Source: Prevotellaceae bacterium (lineage in GTDB: Bacteria > Bacteroidota > Bacteroidia > Bacteroidales > Bacteroidaceae). Taken from it: a stretch of DNA of 40,831 nucleotides. The first letter of the stretch is position 1, and each line of letters starts with the position of its first letter. The translations under genes and the position numbers were made by a program. Shown here in pieces: positions 18,834 to 28,445 of this stretch. The notes under the pieces were generated by a model. It was not told where the DNA came from and did not search any database. It saw nothing but the letters and a program-made list of their open reading frames with translations. The stretch lies in assembly GCA_021204845.1 (NCBI GenBank), contig JAJPYT010000156.1, positions 1 through 40,831 of the forward strand, written 5' to 3'.

Positions 18834-18841
18834 TATCTTTG
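18834..18841 (+). promoter_or_regulatory. -7 box TATCTTTG for the AMP nucleosidase gene
   Basis: match to TAnnTTTG with TTG at 18811; 27 bp before ATG 18868. Confidence 0.65.
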
Positions 18842-18867
18842 CCTTGTCATTCTCGATAAAGGAACGT

Positions 18868-19644
18868 ATGGAGACAAAACAGGAGATAGTGGAGAACTGG
18901 CTGCCCAGATACACGAATAGGTCATTGGACTATTTCGGGAAGTATATCCTGCTTACCAATTTCAATAATTATGTCGACATATTCTGCGATGAGTTCGGTA
19001 TAGACCACCCGGACTACAACAGCAATATGCGCACAATAACGGCATACGGCATCACTATCGTGAACTTTGGCATGGGCAGTCCCAACGCCGCCATCGTAAT
19101 GGATCTGCTCAGCGCCGTGAAACCGAGGGCTTGTCTCTTTCTGGGTAAGTGCGGAGGCATATCCGACAAGACTCAGAAGGGAGACTTCATCCTGCCGATA
19201 GCCGGCATAAGAGGCGAGGGCACCAGCAATGACTATTTCCCGCCCGAGGTGCCTGCTCTTCCGGCTTTCATGATGCAACGCGCTGTTTCCACCGCCATAC
19301 GTGACCTTGGGCGCGACTATTGGACGGGTACGGTCTACACCACCAACCGCCGCGTTTGGGAGCACGACAAGCGGTTTAAGGACTATCTGCGCACGACCCG
19401 GGCGATGGCTGTGGACATGGAGACAGCCACCCTGTTCACTTGCGGCTTCGCCAACCAGATACCCACGGGGGCATTGCTGCTGGTGAGCGACAATCCCATG
19501 ACTCCCGAAGGGGTGAAGACCGCCGAGAGTGACAGCAAGGTTACCCGCGCTTTCGTGCGTGACCACGTGCGCATAGGCATAGAGTCGATGGAAATGATCA
19601 GGCAGGACAGGAAAACACTCCGCCACCTGAGATACGAATATTAA
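18868..19644 (+). CDS. amn: AMP nucleosidase
   Basis: METKQEIVENWLPRYTNRSLDYFGKYILLTNFNNYV; FLGKCGGISD; AVDMETATLF. Confidence 0.93.
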   Translation: METKQEIVENWLPRYTNRSLDYFGKYILLTNFNNYVDIFCDEFGIDHPDYNSNMRTITAYGITIVNFGMGSPNAAIVMDLLSAVKPRACLFLGKCGGISDKTQKGDFILPIAGIRGEGTSNDYFPPEVPALPAFMMQRAVSTAIRDLGRDYWTGTVYTTNRRVWEHDKRFKDYLRTTRAMAVDMETATLFTCGFANQIPTGALLLVSDNPMTPEGVKTAESDSKVTRAFVRDHVRIGIESMEMIRQDRKTLRHLRYEY

Positions 19645-19655
19645 GGAGAGGCACC

Positions 19656-20678
19656 ATGGCGAGAGAGAGCGGCACCACACATACTGCTATAATCAAGCAA
19701 GCCGAAGAAGGCAAATTCTCCCTTGTCTATCTGCTTATGGGCGACGAGGACTATTACATAGACCGTGTTTGCCAAACTCTTGTGGACAAAGCCCTTAAGC
19801 CAGAGGAGCGGGACTTCAATCTCGATGTTTTATATGGAGCGGAAACCAGGGCTGTAGATATCATAAACTTAGCGCGCCAGTTTCCCCTTATGTCAGACCG
19901 CAGAGTGGTGGTGGTGAAAGAGTTCCAGTCGCTCCGTGACAAGGAGATGCTTGTCTCATACGTCCGTAATCCCATGACAGGCACTGTGCTCGTTCTTTGC
20001 CACAAACACGGTCCGATGGACACCTGCAAGGCCTTGCTCTCGGAGATTCGCAAGGCAGGCACGGTTATGGACTCTCGCCGCCTGTATGACAACCAGCTTC
20101 CCGACTTCGTTGTGGACTACATGCAGTCTCTCGGGCTCACCATTGAACCGCAGGCAACACAGATGATTTGCGAGCATGTGGGAAGCGACCTCACACGTTT
20201 AGCCTCGGAGATGGACAAGCTGCGGCTTCTGCTTCCCGAGGGGCAGACGCAGGTGAAGGCTTCTTTCGTGGAGGAACTTACTGGTGTGAGCAAGGACTAT
20301 AACAACTATGAGCTGCAATCCGCTCTTGCCCGCCGCGATGTGCTGAAGGCGAACAAGATAGTGAATTACTACTCCTCCAATCCACGCAATTTTGCCATTT
20401 CTCTCACTTTGTCTGTCCTCTTTGGCTTTTTCTCCGACGTGATGACGGCATACTACGCTCCCGACCAGACTGACGGTGGCATTGCCCAGTGGTTGGGAAA
20501 GAGTCCGTGGGCAGTGCGCCAAGCCGTTATTCCCGCAAGGCGAAACTATCGTGCCGGCAAGGTGGTGGACATCTTGTCGCAGATACGTGAAACCGACGCT
20601 AAATCAAAAGGAGTGGGGGGATGCAAGACACCTGCGGGTGAACTGCTGCGTGAGCTTGTATTCTTCATTCTTCACTGA
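19656..20678 (+). CDS. holA: DNA polymerase III subunit delta
   Basis: FSLVYLLMGDEDYYIDRVCQTLVDKAL; FPLMSDRRVVVVKEFQSL; LTRLASEMDKL. Confidence 0.92.
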   Translation: MARESGTTHTAIIKQAEEGKFSLVYLLMGDEDYYIDRVCQTLVDKALKPEERDFNLDVLYGAETRAVDIINLARQFPLMSDRRVVVVKEFQSLRDKEMLVSYVRNPMTGTVLVLCHKHGPMDTCKALLSEIRKAGTVMDSRRLYDNQLPDFVVDYMQSLGLTIEPQATQMICEHVGSDLTRLASEMDKLRLLLPEGQTQVKASFVEELTGVSKDYNNYELQSALARRDVLKANKIVNYYSSNPRNFAISLTLSVLFGFFSDVMTAYYAPDQTDGGIAQWLGKSPWAVRQAVIPARRNYRAGKVVDILSQIRETDAKSKGVGGCKTPAGELLRELVFFILH

Positions 20679-20835
20679 TTTTTTAGCTCCTTCTCCCTAT
20701 ACTGCTTTTTGGGGGCAGTCTTATCTTAGGCACAGACAGTTATACCTGTATAGCCGCTCGTGAGAATCGCAAATTCTCCTCGCCCGTTGTGCTGGTTACG
20801 GAATTAGTGATTCTCGTTCAGAAGCGTGATGCCGA

Positions 20836-20862
20836 TTCAACAATATGATTCGGTTTGTTGAA
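20836..20862. repeat. 8-bp perfect inverted repeat TTCAACAA-N11-TTGTTGAA
   Basis: read directly in the long intergenic region. Confidence 0.7.
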
Positions 20863-21341
20863 ATACTGAATTATGAATCCGCATAGTTTCCACGTGAAAG
20901 GCACAGTTTATGTTTATATAAGCAAATTCGCAAAGTATGGGAATTGCACACATTTATATCTCTCAATTTACAAATTTCCTATGATAGACATAACAGTTTT
21001 CAATCCTCGATGCATAATCACAGTTAGTTTAATGACTACTTAATCTAATTTAAATCAGTAAGATAATAAGTGCAAATGAAGTAGTGGTCTAAGTTAATGG
21101 CGATGAATGCCCGCTAAACCTGCATATTCATCACAAAAGTATTAATCTAAAGGCTATATTGCAATACGTAATTATTTGTCATTCAGCAAACATACATATT
21201 TAGTTATACTTATTTACTTCAAGTGAATAAGTGCGCCTCTTTTCCGCTTTATCGTGTCCTTTGCAGTCTCGGTTTACTATGGTTAATCACTGTCAGCACA
21301 AATATAAATCGCAGTTTCCGATTAAACTTTGAAGTATTAAA

Positions 21342-21373
21342 TTTGCTCTTGTGAATCAATTTATTTATTTTTG
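21342..21373 (+). promoter_or_regulatory. Promoter for XRE regulator: TTTG (21342) - N20 - TATTTTTG (21366)
   Basis: fits Bacteroidetes TTTG/TAnnTTTG spacing, 36 bp before ATG 21409. Confidence 0.6.
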
Positions 21374-21408
21374 CGCCAGTATAGAATAGTGATTTATCCT
21401 AAAACGAC

Positions 21409-21876
21409 ATGAAAGACCGCATCTACAAGATTATGAAGGAGAGCGGAATGAACCAGAAAGAGTTCTCCTCTGCCACAGGCATAGCCACCGCTACCCTGTC
21501 GAACATCTTCAATGGGCGCACCTCCGCCACCCTTAATCATGCGAAGGCCATCCACACCAGGTTTCCCGACCTGCGGATGGAATGGCTGCTCTTTGGCGAG
21601 GGAGACATGCACATCCGTAAGACAGAGCCTTCTTCCCACCTTTGGGCACCCACCCTTTTCGACGAGCGCCCCGTGCAGGACACCACTCCCAGCGTGGCAG
21701 AGGCCCCAGTGCAAAGCATCCCACAGCCCGACATCAATCGTGAATTGCTTGTAGAGACAGTGAAGGAAGCTGTTCGGCAAATAGAGAGACCCCGGCGAAA
21801 CGTGGTGGAAATACGTGTTTTTTTCGACGACGGCACCTACGATGTTTTCCAAGCCAATCGCCAAAGCAACGGCTGA
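21409..21876 (+). CDS. XRE-type helix-turn-helix regulator
   Basis: MKDRIYKIMKESGMNQKEFSSATGIATATLSNIFNGRTSATLNHAKAI is a typical HTH_3 domain. Confidence 0.9.
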   Translation: MKDRIYKIMKESGMNQKEFSSATGIATATLSNIFNGRTSATLNHAKAIHTRFPDLRMEWLLFGEGDMHIRKTEPSSHLWAPTLFDERPVQDTTPSVAEAPVQSIPQPDINRELLVETVKEAVRQIERPRRNVVEIRVFFDDGTYDVFQANRQSNG

Positions 21877-22108
21877 GGGAGAAACCGAGTGCCTTTCTTC
21901 ATTAGTTCTATTAATAACCACCACATGACACGTCGTATGGCTGGCAGGCGTGAAGTTCCAACATTGAACAGCCCTTTTAAGAAGCCACAGAAAGTTTATT
22001 ATATTAGATTTTATATATATATTATCATATAATATAAACTTTATATAAGTTTCCTCATTCATAAATGTCATGAGGAACAACTTATATATAAACTATCATA
22101 TCAAGTAA

Positions 22109-22135
22109 GAACGGTGCAACCCTCAGCGAAGCTAA
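22109..22135 (+). repeat. 27-bp repeat A, copy 1 (GAACGGTGCAACCCTCAGCGAAGCTAA)
   Basis: identical to 22160-22186. Confidence 0.95.
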
Positions 22136-22159
22136 TGATACTAAGTATTTACCCTGTGG

Positions 22160-22186
22160 GAACGGTGCAACCCTCAGCGAAGCTAA
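22160..22186 (+). repeat. 27-bp repeat A, copy 2
   Basis: identical to 22109-22135. Confidence 0.95.
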
Positions 22187-22294
22187 AAAGTTTATATTAT
22201 ACGTGCGTATATAGGTAAATATAATATAATAAACTTTTTGCTGGTCTCCAACCTACCTGTTCCGCCTCTCCTGAATCACCACACCAACGTGCTG

Positions 22295-22334
22295 TGGTCA
22301 CCGCACTGATTCACATGCGTCAGTGCGGTGACCA
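22295..22334. repeat. 15-bp perfect stem hairpin TGGTCACCGCACTGA-N10-TCAGTGCGGTGACCA
   Basis: read directly; no adjacent T-tract. Confidence 0.93.
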
Positions 22335-22356
22335 GCCTTCGTTCGTGCGGTGAAGT

Positions 22357-22400
22357 TTAGCTACGCTGAGGCTTTAGCTACGCTGAGGGTTGCACCGTTC
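22357..22400 (-). repeat. Repeat A, inverted: partial copy 22357-22371 plus full copy 22374-22400 (26/27)
   Basis: TTAGCTACGCTGAGG then TTAGCTACGCTGAGGGTTGCACCGTTC, reverse complement of repeat A with one substitution. Confidence 0.93.
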
Positions 22401-22515
22401 TCATTCGTTTTTTTGAAGAAAAGGAACTCATCCTGGTGTTTTATATTGAGGAATGTAGTATATTTGCCTATGGCTTCCAGTTGGTTTAAGCCTTTAGAGA
22501 CCTTTGACAACTGAT

Positions 22516-23307
22516 ATGAAAACTAAGAAACATGTCCTTGATCTGCGAGTCGTCTCTTGCCGGCTCTTGAACGAGCGGTATGCCTTGCTGCGGCTTACAG
22601 ACCCTGTGGCTCCACTACCGCCTATGCTTCCCGGACAGTTTGCGCAGTTGCGTGTCGACGGTTCGCCCGGCACGTTCCTGCGCCGCCCCATAAGCATTCA
22701 TTATGTGGACAGCGAGGCTAACGAGGTCTCCTTCCTCGTGCAAATTGTGGGGGAAGGCACTCGCTGGCTTTCCACCCTTCGGGAGGGCAATACACTGAAT
22801 GCCATCTTGCCCCTTGGCAACGGCTTCTCACTGCCTTGTGAGTCTGGAGAGCGACCTCTCTTAGTTGGTGGCGGAGCTGGTGTAGCGCCCCTGCTATTCT
22901 TAGGTAGCCGCCTTAGAGAGATGGGGCTTGAGCCTGTTTGCCTGCTTGGCGCGCGCAGTGCTGGCGATTTGCCCGTGCTCTCCGTCTTCGAGAAGTTAGG
23001 CACCGTAAGTGTCACCACTGAGGACGGTTCGCTGGGCGAGCGTGGCTTCGTCACCAAGCATAGCATACTCTCTGCGGAGGGACAGCCATTTAGCCGCGTC
23101 TATTGTTGCGGTCCAAAGCCCATGATGGTGGCTGTGGCGCGCTATGCCCGTGGGCGGGGCATCCCCTGCGAGGTGTCGCTTGAGAACAAGATGGCTTGCG
23201 GTCTGGGAGCTTGCCTCTGCTGTGTGGAAGACACAAAGCGGGGTAATGTGTGTGTTTGCACGGAAGGACCTGTCTTTAACATAGATGAACTGAAATGGCA
23301 GATTTGA
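22516..23307 (+). CDS. pyrK: Dihydroorotate dehydrogenase electron transfer subunit
   Basis: [50 protein letters not shown] Fe-S cluster loop; ATG at 22516 preferred over TTG at 22504. Confidence 0.93.
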   Translation: MKTKKHVLDLRVVSCRLLNERYALLRLTDPVAPLPPMLPGQFAQLRVDGSPGTFLRRPISIHYVDSEANEVSFLVQIVGEGTRWLSTLREGNTLNAILPLGNGFSLPCESGERPLLVGGGAGVAPLLFLGSRLREMGLEPVCLLGARSAGDLPVLSVFEKLGTVSVTTEDGSLGERGFVTKHSILSAEGQPFSRVYCCGPKPMMVAVARYARGRGIPCEVSLENKMACGLGACLCCVEDTKRGNVCVCTEGPVFNIDELKWQI

Positions 23308-24203
23308 GAGTAAGCATTGGAGCAATGAGGCTCAAGAACCCTGTGATGACAGCGAGCGGCACCTTCGGTTACGGACTGGAGTTTGCTGACTTGGTGAATC
23401 TGGCGGACATTGGCGGCATAGTAGTGAAAGGCACCACGCTTCATGCGCGTGAGGGCAACCCCGCTCCACGCATGGCGGAGACAGCGAGTGGAATGCTCAA
23501 TTGTGTGGGGCTGCAAAACAAGGGAGTAGATTATTTCTGTAGCCATATCTACCCTCAGATTCATGATATTGACACCAACCTGATAGTGAACGTGAGTGGC
23601 AGTTCGCCCGAGGACTATGCCCAGTGCGCCTTGCGTATTGCGGAGCTGGAGCGCATTCCCGCCATAGAGCTGAACATATCGTGCCCCAACGTGAAACAGG
23701 GGGGCATGGCGTTCGGGGTCACTGCGCAGGGTGCCGCCAGCGTGGTGCGCGCGGTGCGTGAAGCATACCCCAAGACATTGATAGTAAAACTGTCGCCAAA
23801 CGTGACAGACATCACCGAGATAGCCCGAGCCGCTGAGGCGGAAGGGGCGGACAGCGTTTCGCTGATAAATACCTTGTTGGGTATGGCCATAGACGCGCGC
23901 ACCCGCAAACGTGTCCTTTCCATCGGCACTGGCGGACTAAGCGGGCCAGCCGTGAAGCCAGTGGCTCTGCGCATGGTCTACGATGTGGCGCGGGCGGTTA
24001 AGATACCAGTTATAGGTTTAGGCGGCATATCCTCAGCCACTGACGCTGTGGAGTTCCTGCTGGCTGGAGCTACGGCTGTGCAGATAGGGACCATGAATTT
24101 CATAGATCCCGCTATCAGTGTGAAGGTGGCTGCTGGCATCGACGAATATCTTCGGCAAAACGGCTTCTCTTCGGTGAGCGACATAATAGGGGAGGTGGGC
24201 TGA
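23295..24203 (+). CDS. pyrD: Dihydroorotate dehydrogenase (class 1B)
   Basis: [72 protein letters not shown]. Confidence 0.96.
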   Translation: MADLRVSIGAMRLKNPVMTASGTFGYGLEFADLVNLADIGGIVVKGTTLHAREGNPAPRMAETASGMLNCVGLQNKGVDYFCSHIYPQIHDIDTNLIVNVSGSSPEDYAQCALRIAELERIPAIELNISCPNVKQGGMAFGVTAQGAASVVRAVREAYPKTLIVKLSPNVTDITEIARAAEAEGADSVSLINTLLGMAIDARTRKRVLSIGTGGLSGPAVKPVALRMVYDVARAVKIPVIGLGGISSATDAVEFLLAGATAVQIGTMNFIDPAISVKVAAGIDEYLRQNGFSSVSDIIGEVG

Positions 24204-25747
24204 TGCTGGTGAAGGTGAATACTGCGGCCGTTGTGGGTTTGACTGCGATTCATGTCACCACGGAGGTGAACGCCTCACGTGGCGTGTTGTTTTCCCTTGT
24301 GGGTCTGCCCGACAATTCCGTCAAGGAAAGCCACGAGCGAGTTGTGGCAGCAGTGGAGAACAGCGGATACGATTTCCCCGTGCAGAACACCGTGGTTAAC
24401 ATGACCCCTGCCGACCTGAAGAAAGTGGGGGCGGCATACGACTTGTCCATTGCCATAGGCGTGCTTGCCACAGCCCATGAGGTGAACCCCGAGCGACTGG
24501 AGCGTTACATAATGGTGGGTGAGCTAAGTCTTGACGGCTCCCTGCTGCCTATTCGCGGGGCGCTGCCCATAGCGATAATGGCTTGGAAAGCTGGATTCGA
24601 GGGACTTATAGTGCCTGCCAAAAATGTACACGAGGCGGCGGTTGTAAACAAAATAAAGGTGTTTGGCGCGGAGAATCTGAATCAGGTGGTAAGTCTGCTG
24701 AACGTGTTGCCAGACGCTATTGAGCCCACTGTGGTGGACACGAGGGCAGAGTTTAAGGAAACTCGTGACGAATGGGATATAGACTTCAGTGACGTGAAAG
24801 GGCAACTGCCTGTGAAGCGTGCCATGGAAGTGGCAGCGGCTGGTGGTCATAACATACTGATGGTTGGTCCCCCCGGCAGCGGGAAGAGCATGTTGGCTAA
24901 GCGCCTGCCCACGATTCTGCCTCCGCTATCGCTGTCGGAAAGCCTGGAGACGACGCAGATTCACAGCGTGGCTGGCAAACTGAAAACTAAGGGCGGTGGA
25001 CTGGTCACGAAAAGACCCTTCCGCAGCCCTCATCACACCATCTCGCAAGTGGCACTGGTGGGAGGTGGACAGAACGCTCAACCAGGAGAGATATCCCTTG
25101 CCCACAATGGTGTGCTCTATTGCGACGAATTGCCAGAGTTCCCTCGCTCTGTTTTGGAGGTGCTGCGTCAACCATTGGAGGACAGAGAGATACACATTAG
25201 CAGGGCGAAATACAGTGTTACCTTTCCCGCCTCGTTCATGCTTTGCGCCAGCATGAACCCTTGTCCCTGCGGATATTACGGTGACCCTAACCACACATGC
25301 CTGTGCACACCGGGAATGGTGCAGCGTTACCTTAACAAGATATCGGGTCCCCTGCTGGACCGCATAGACATTCAGGTGAACGTGTTACCGCTTAAGTTTG
25401 AGGAGCTTGCCACAGGGCAATCAGGCGAGACGAGCGCGCAGATAAGGGAGCGTGTGGTAGCGGCACGCAAGATTCAGCAGGAGCGTTTCAAGGGACATGC
25501 CTACGTGCATTGCAACGCCCAGATGACGAGCGCCATGTTGAGGGAGTTTGTCAGCCTGTCGCCACAGAACATGGAACTGTTGCGTGACGCTATGAACAGA
25601 TACAGGCTATCCGCCCGCGCTTACGACCGCATACTTAGGCTTTCCCGGACGATAGCCGACCTTGCCGGCAGCGAAGACATTTGCCGTGAGCACGTGATAG
25701 AGGCGATAAATTACCGCAACCTCGACCGCTCCAGTTGGGGCGAGTAG
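24203..25747 (+). CDS. YifB/ComM family Mg chelatase-like AAA ATPase
   Basis: GLPDNSVKESHERV; Walker A GPPGSGKSM; FRSPHHTISQVALVGGG; MNPCPCGYYGDP. Confidence 0.95.
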   Translation: MLVKVNTAAVVGLTAIHVTTEVNASRGVLFSLVGLPDNSVKESHERVVAAVENSGYDFPVQNTVVNMTPADLKKVGAAYDLSIAIGVLATAHEVNPERLERYIMVGELSLDGSLLPIRGALPIAIMAWKAGFEGLIVPAKNVHEAAVVNKIKVFGAENLNQVVSLLNVLPDAIEPTVVDTRAEFKETRDEWDIDFSDVKGQLPVKRAMEVAAAGGHNILMVGPPGSGKSMLAKRLPTILPPLSLSESLETTQIHSVAGKLKTKGGGLVTKRPFRSPHHTISQVALVGGGQNAQPGEISLAHNGVLYCDELPEFPRSVLEVLRQPLEDREIHISRAKYSVTFPASFMLCASMNPCPCGYYGDPNHTCLCTPGMVQRYLNKISGPLLDRIDIQVNVLPLKFEELATGQSGETSAQIRERVVAARKIQQERFKGHAYVHCNAQMTSAMLREFVSLSPQNMELLRDAMNRYRLSARAYDRILRLSRTIADLAGSEDICREHVIEAINYRNLDRSSWGE

Positions 25748-25824
25748 AGGCATCTGCCGTGTGGGAGACACAGGGAATGAATATTTTTATGCAAGATTGT
25801 TATCGCTGGCACGATATTTTTGTG

Positions 25825-25832
25825 TATATTTG
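25825..25832 (+). promoter_or_regulatory. -7 box TATATTTG upstream of pfp
   Basis: match to TAnnTTTG. Confidence 0.55.
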
Positions 25833-25883
25833 CTCTCACATAGGACTATACTAAAAGCAAAGCGACAATAATAACTTAAACAT

Positions 25884-27545
25884 TTGAGCGATATGGAAAA
25901 GAGTGCATTGCAAATAGCAAGAGCGGCTTATCAGCCAAAGTTGCCAAAGGCACTGAAAGGTGCCGTAAAGGCCAAAGAGGGCAAGGCAACAGAGAGTGTG
26001 GGCAACCAAAAAGAGATAAAGGAGCTCTTTCCGAACACTTACGGGATGCCCGTGGTGGAGTTCGTGCCTGCCGAAAGCGAGAACAATGAGGCTGTAAACG
26101 TTGGCGTGATACTGTCTGGCGGACAGGCGCCTGGCGGCCATAACGTGATAAGCGGACTGTTCGACGGAGTGAAGTCTCTGAACAAGGAGAGCAAGCTTTA
26201 CGGATTCCTGATGGGACCTGGCGGACTGGTGGACCACAAATATATGGAAATCACTGATGAGCTGATAGACGAATACCGCAACACGGGAGGCTTTGATATC
26301 ATAGGCTCGGGCCGCACGAAACTGGAGAAGGTGGACCAGTTCGAGAAGGGAATAGAGATTCTGCGCAAACTGGGTATCAAGGCTTTGGTGATTATAGGCG
26401 GTGACGACTCTAACACTAATGCTTGTGTGCTGGCGGAATACTATGCCGCAAAGAAGTATGGCGTGCAGGTGATAGGCTGCCCGAAGACCATAGACGGTGA
26501 CCTGAAGAACGAGCAGATAGAGACCTCTTTTGGCTTCGACACGGCTTGCAAAACCTATAGCGAACTGATAGGCAACATACAGCGCGACTGCAACAGCTCA
26601 CGCAAATACTGGCATTTCATAAAGGTGATGGGAAGGTCAGCCTCGCATATCGCCCTTGAATGCGCCCTGCAGACACAGCCGAACGTGTGCCTCGTTTCTG
26701 AGGAGGTGGAGCAGAAGCAGATGACTCTCGACGACGTGGTAACCCTGATAGCCAAGGCAGTGGCAGACCGTGCCGAGGATGGCAACAACTACGGAACTGT
26801 GATTGTGCCCGAGGGAATAATAGAGTTCATCCCTGCAATAAAGAAACTGATAGCACAGCTGAACGAGGTGCTCACCGACCCTGCTACAGGGGAGCCGCGT
26901 GAGTTCGCCAGCGCCGAGGAGCAGATAGCCTTCGTGAAGAGTAGCATTGAGGCTGACAATCTGGCTGTATTGGAGTCGCTTCCTGCCGATGTGGCACGTC
27001 AGCTCTGCCTTGACCGCGACCCACACGGTAATGTGCAGGTTTCGCTGATTGAGACTGAGAAACTGCTCTCACGTATGGTTGACACCAAATTGAAACAGTG
27101 GAAGAGCGAGGGCAAGTACTGCGGCAAGTTCAGCGCGCAGCACCATTTCTTCGGTTACGAAGGGCGTTGCGCCGCTCCGTCGAACTACGACGCTGACTAT
27201 TGCTACAGCTTGGGTTACAACGCCAGTCGCCTGATTGCAAGTGGCAAGACGGGCTACATGAGCATAGTAAAGAACACCACAGCCCCAGCGGATGAATGGG
27301 TGCCGGGTGGAGTGCCCATCACCATGATGATGAACATAGAGCGCCGCAACGGAGCCAACAAGCCAGTGATACGCAAGGCTTTAGTGGAGCTGGACGGAGC
27401 GCCGTTCAAATACTATGCAAGTCACCGCGACGTGTGGGCTCGCAAGACTTCTTACGTTTACCCTGGCCCCATACAGTACTTTGGTCCCACAGAGGTGTGC
27501 GACCGCTGCACTTTAACTCTGGCGCTGGAGCAGGGGAAGAAGTAA
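25884..27545 (+). CDS. pfp: Diphosphate--fructose-6-phosphate 1-phosphotransferase; most likely start ATG 25893
   Basis: GVILSGGQAPGGHNVI, MGPGGLVDHK, VIIGGDDSNTNA, GCPKTIDGDLKN, VMGRSASHIALECALQ. Confidence 0.94.
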   Translation: MSDMEKSALQIARAAYQPKLPKALKGAVKAKEGKATESVGNQKEIKELFPNTYGMPVVEFVPAESENNEAVNVGVILSGGQAPGGHNVISGLFDGVKSLNKESKLYGFLMGPGGLVDHKYMEITDELIDEYRNTGGFDIIGSGRTKLEKVDQFEKGIEILRKLGIKALVIIGGDDSNTNACVLAEYYAAKKYGVQVIGCPKTIDGDLKNEQIETSFGFDTACKTYSELIGNIQRDCNSSRKYWHFIKVMGRSASHIALECALQTQPNVCLVSEEVEQKQMTLDDVVTLIAKAVADRAEDGNNYGTVIVPEGIIEFIPAIKKLIAQLNEVLTDPATGEPREFASAEEQIAFVKSSIEADNLAVLESLPADVARQLCLDRDPHGNVQVSLIETEKLLSRMVDTKLKQWKSEGKYCGKFSAQHHFFGYEGRCAAPSNYDADYCYSLGYNASRLIASGKTGYMSIVKNTTAPADEWVPGGVPITMMMNIERRNGANKPVIRKALVELDGAPFKYYASHRDVWARKTSYVYPGPIQYFGPTEVCDRCTLTLALEQGKK

Positions 27546-27562
27546 AAAACTGTTTTTAATCT

Positions 27563-28432
27563 TTGGCGAAGGCAGCAACCGCAAGGAAACGTAAAACCCG
27601 ACGGACAACATCTCGCAAGCGCAGGAACGGGCGCAGGAGTTCCGTGTTCAGAAGATTCCCGTGGTGGGGAGTGCTCGTGGGGGGTGTTCTTGTGGTTGTT
27701 GTCTATTTCTTTGTGCTTTACCACTTTTTTGTGGGTCCCCTCTCTTTCCGCTGGCGTGCCATATTCGGTGAGCCAGACTATCCGCAGGATTACGACATCC
27801 ACGGCATAGATATCAGTCACTACCAAGAGGAAGTGGACTGGGCTGTGTTGCGCAACTCAAAAGTGAACGACCGGCCGTTGCGCTTCGTTATCGTGAAAGC
27901 AACGGAAGGCACGTCGCTCACGGACGAGAACTTTAATGACAACTTCTACCGCGTGAGAGACAACGAACTGATAAGGGGCGCATATCACTTCTTCATTCCC
28001 GACGGCAGTGCCGCGAGGCAGGCGGAGTTTTACCTGAAACAGGTGCATCTGGAGCCTGGCGACTTCCCCCCTATATTGGATATAGAGAAGAGGGGAGACC
28101 TGACATTAGAGGAGTTTCAGGCTGAAGTGAGAGCGTGGCTAAACCAGGTGGAGACCGTTTATGGCGTTGCCCCGATAATCTATACCAACCTCGATTTCAA
28201 GCGGAAATATCTCAATAACCCGGAATTCGACGAATACCCGTTGTGGATAGCTAATTATTATAAGAAGGAACTGAAGTATGACGGGGAGTGGATAATGTGG
28301 CAATACACTGACTTAGGTAAAGTGGAGGGCATAAAGCATGACGTGGACTTCGACCTCTTCAACGGCAGCATGAGCGACCTTCGCAACTTCTTGCTTCCCC
28401 AGGAAGAGGTGGAAGAATTGGATATAGAGTGA
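27563..28432 (+). CDS. GH25-family lysozyme-like glycoside hydrolase with basic N-terminus and TM anchor; TTG start
   Basis: IHGIDISHYQEEVDWAVLRN, FVIVKATEGTS, RGAYHFFIPDGSAARQAEFYL, PPILDIEKRGD, IIYTN, WMWQYTD-like. Confidence 0.9.
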   Translation: MAKAATARKRKTRRTTSRKRRNGRRSSVFRRFPWWGVLVGGVLVVVVYFFVLYHFFVGPLSFRWRAIFGEPDYPQDYDIHGIDISHYQEEVDWAVLRNSKVNDRPLRFVIVKATEGTSLTDENFNDNFYRVRDNELIRGAYHFFIPDGSAARQAEFYLKQVHLEPGDFPPILDIEKRGDLTLEEFQAEVRAWLNQVETVYGVAPIIYTNLDFKRKYLNNPEFDEYPLWIANYYKKELKYDGEWIMWQYTDLGKVEGIKHDVDFDLFNGSMSDLRNFLLPQEEVEELDIE

Positions 28433-28445
28433 GCAAATTTATGCT

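Larger units (their letters stand above)
21991..22239. repeat. Nested AT-rich inverted repeats: outer arms 21991-22006 / 22222-22237, inner arms 22030-22042 / 22187-22199
   Basis: AAAGTTTATTATATTA vs TAATATAATAAACTTT (perfect 16 bp) and TAATATAAACTTT vs AAAGTTTATATTA (perfect 13 bp). Confidence 0.85.

Noticed and set aside
20679-21408. tRNA or rRNA gene in the long gap
   Set aside because: No cloverleaf or GTTCGAATC-like T-arm and no rRNA-like sequence; too AT-rich.
22109-22186. Possible CRISPR array from the two 27-bp direct repeats
   Set aside because: Only two direct copies, a 24-bp spacer, other copies inverted, and no cas genes in the window.
22295-22334. Rho-independent terminator for the XRE gene
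   Set aside because: Strong stem but no T-tract on either side, and more than 400 bp after the stop codon.
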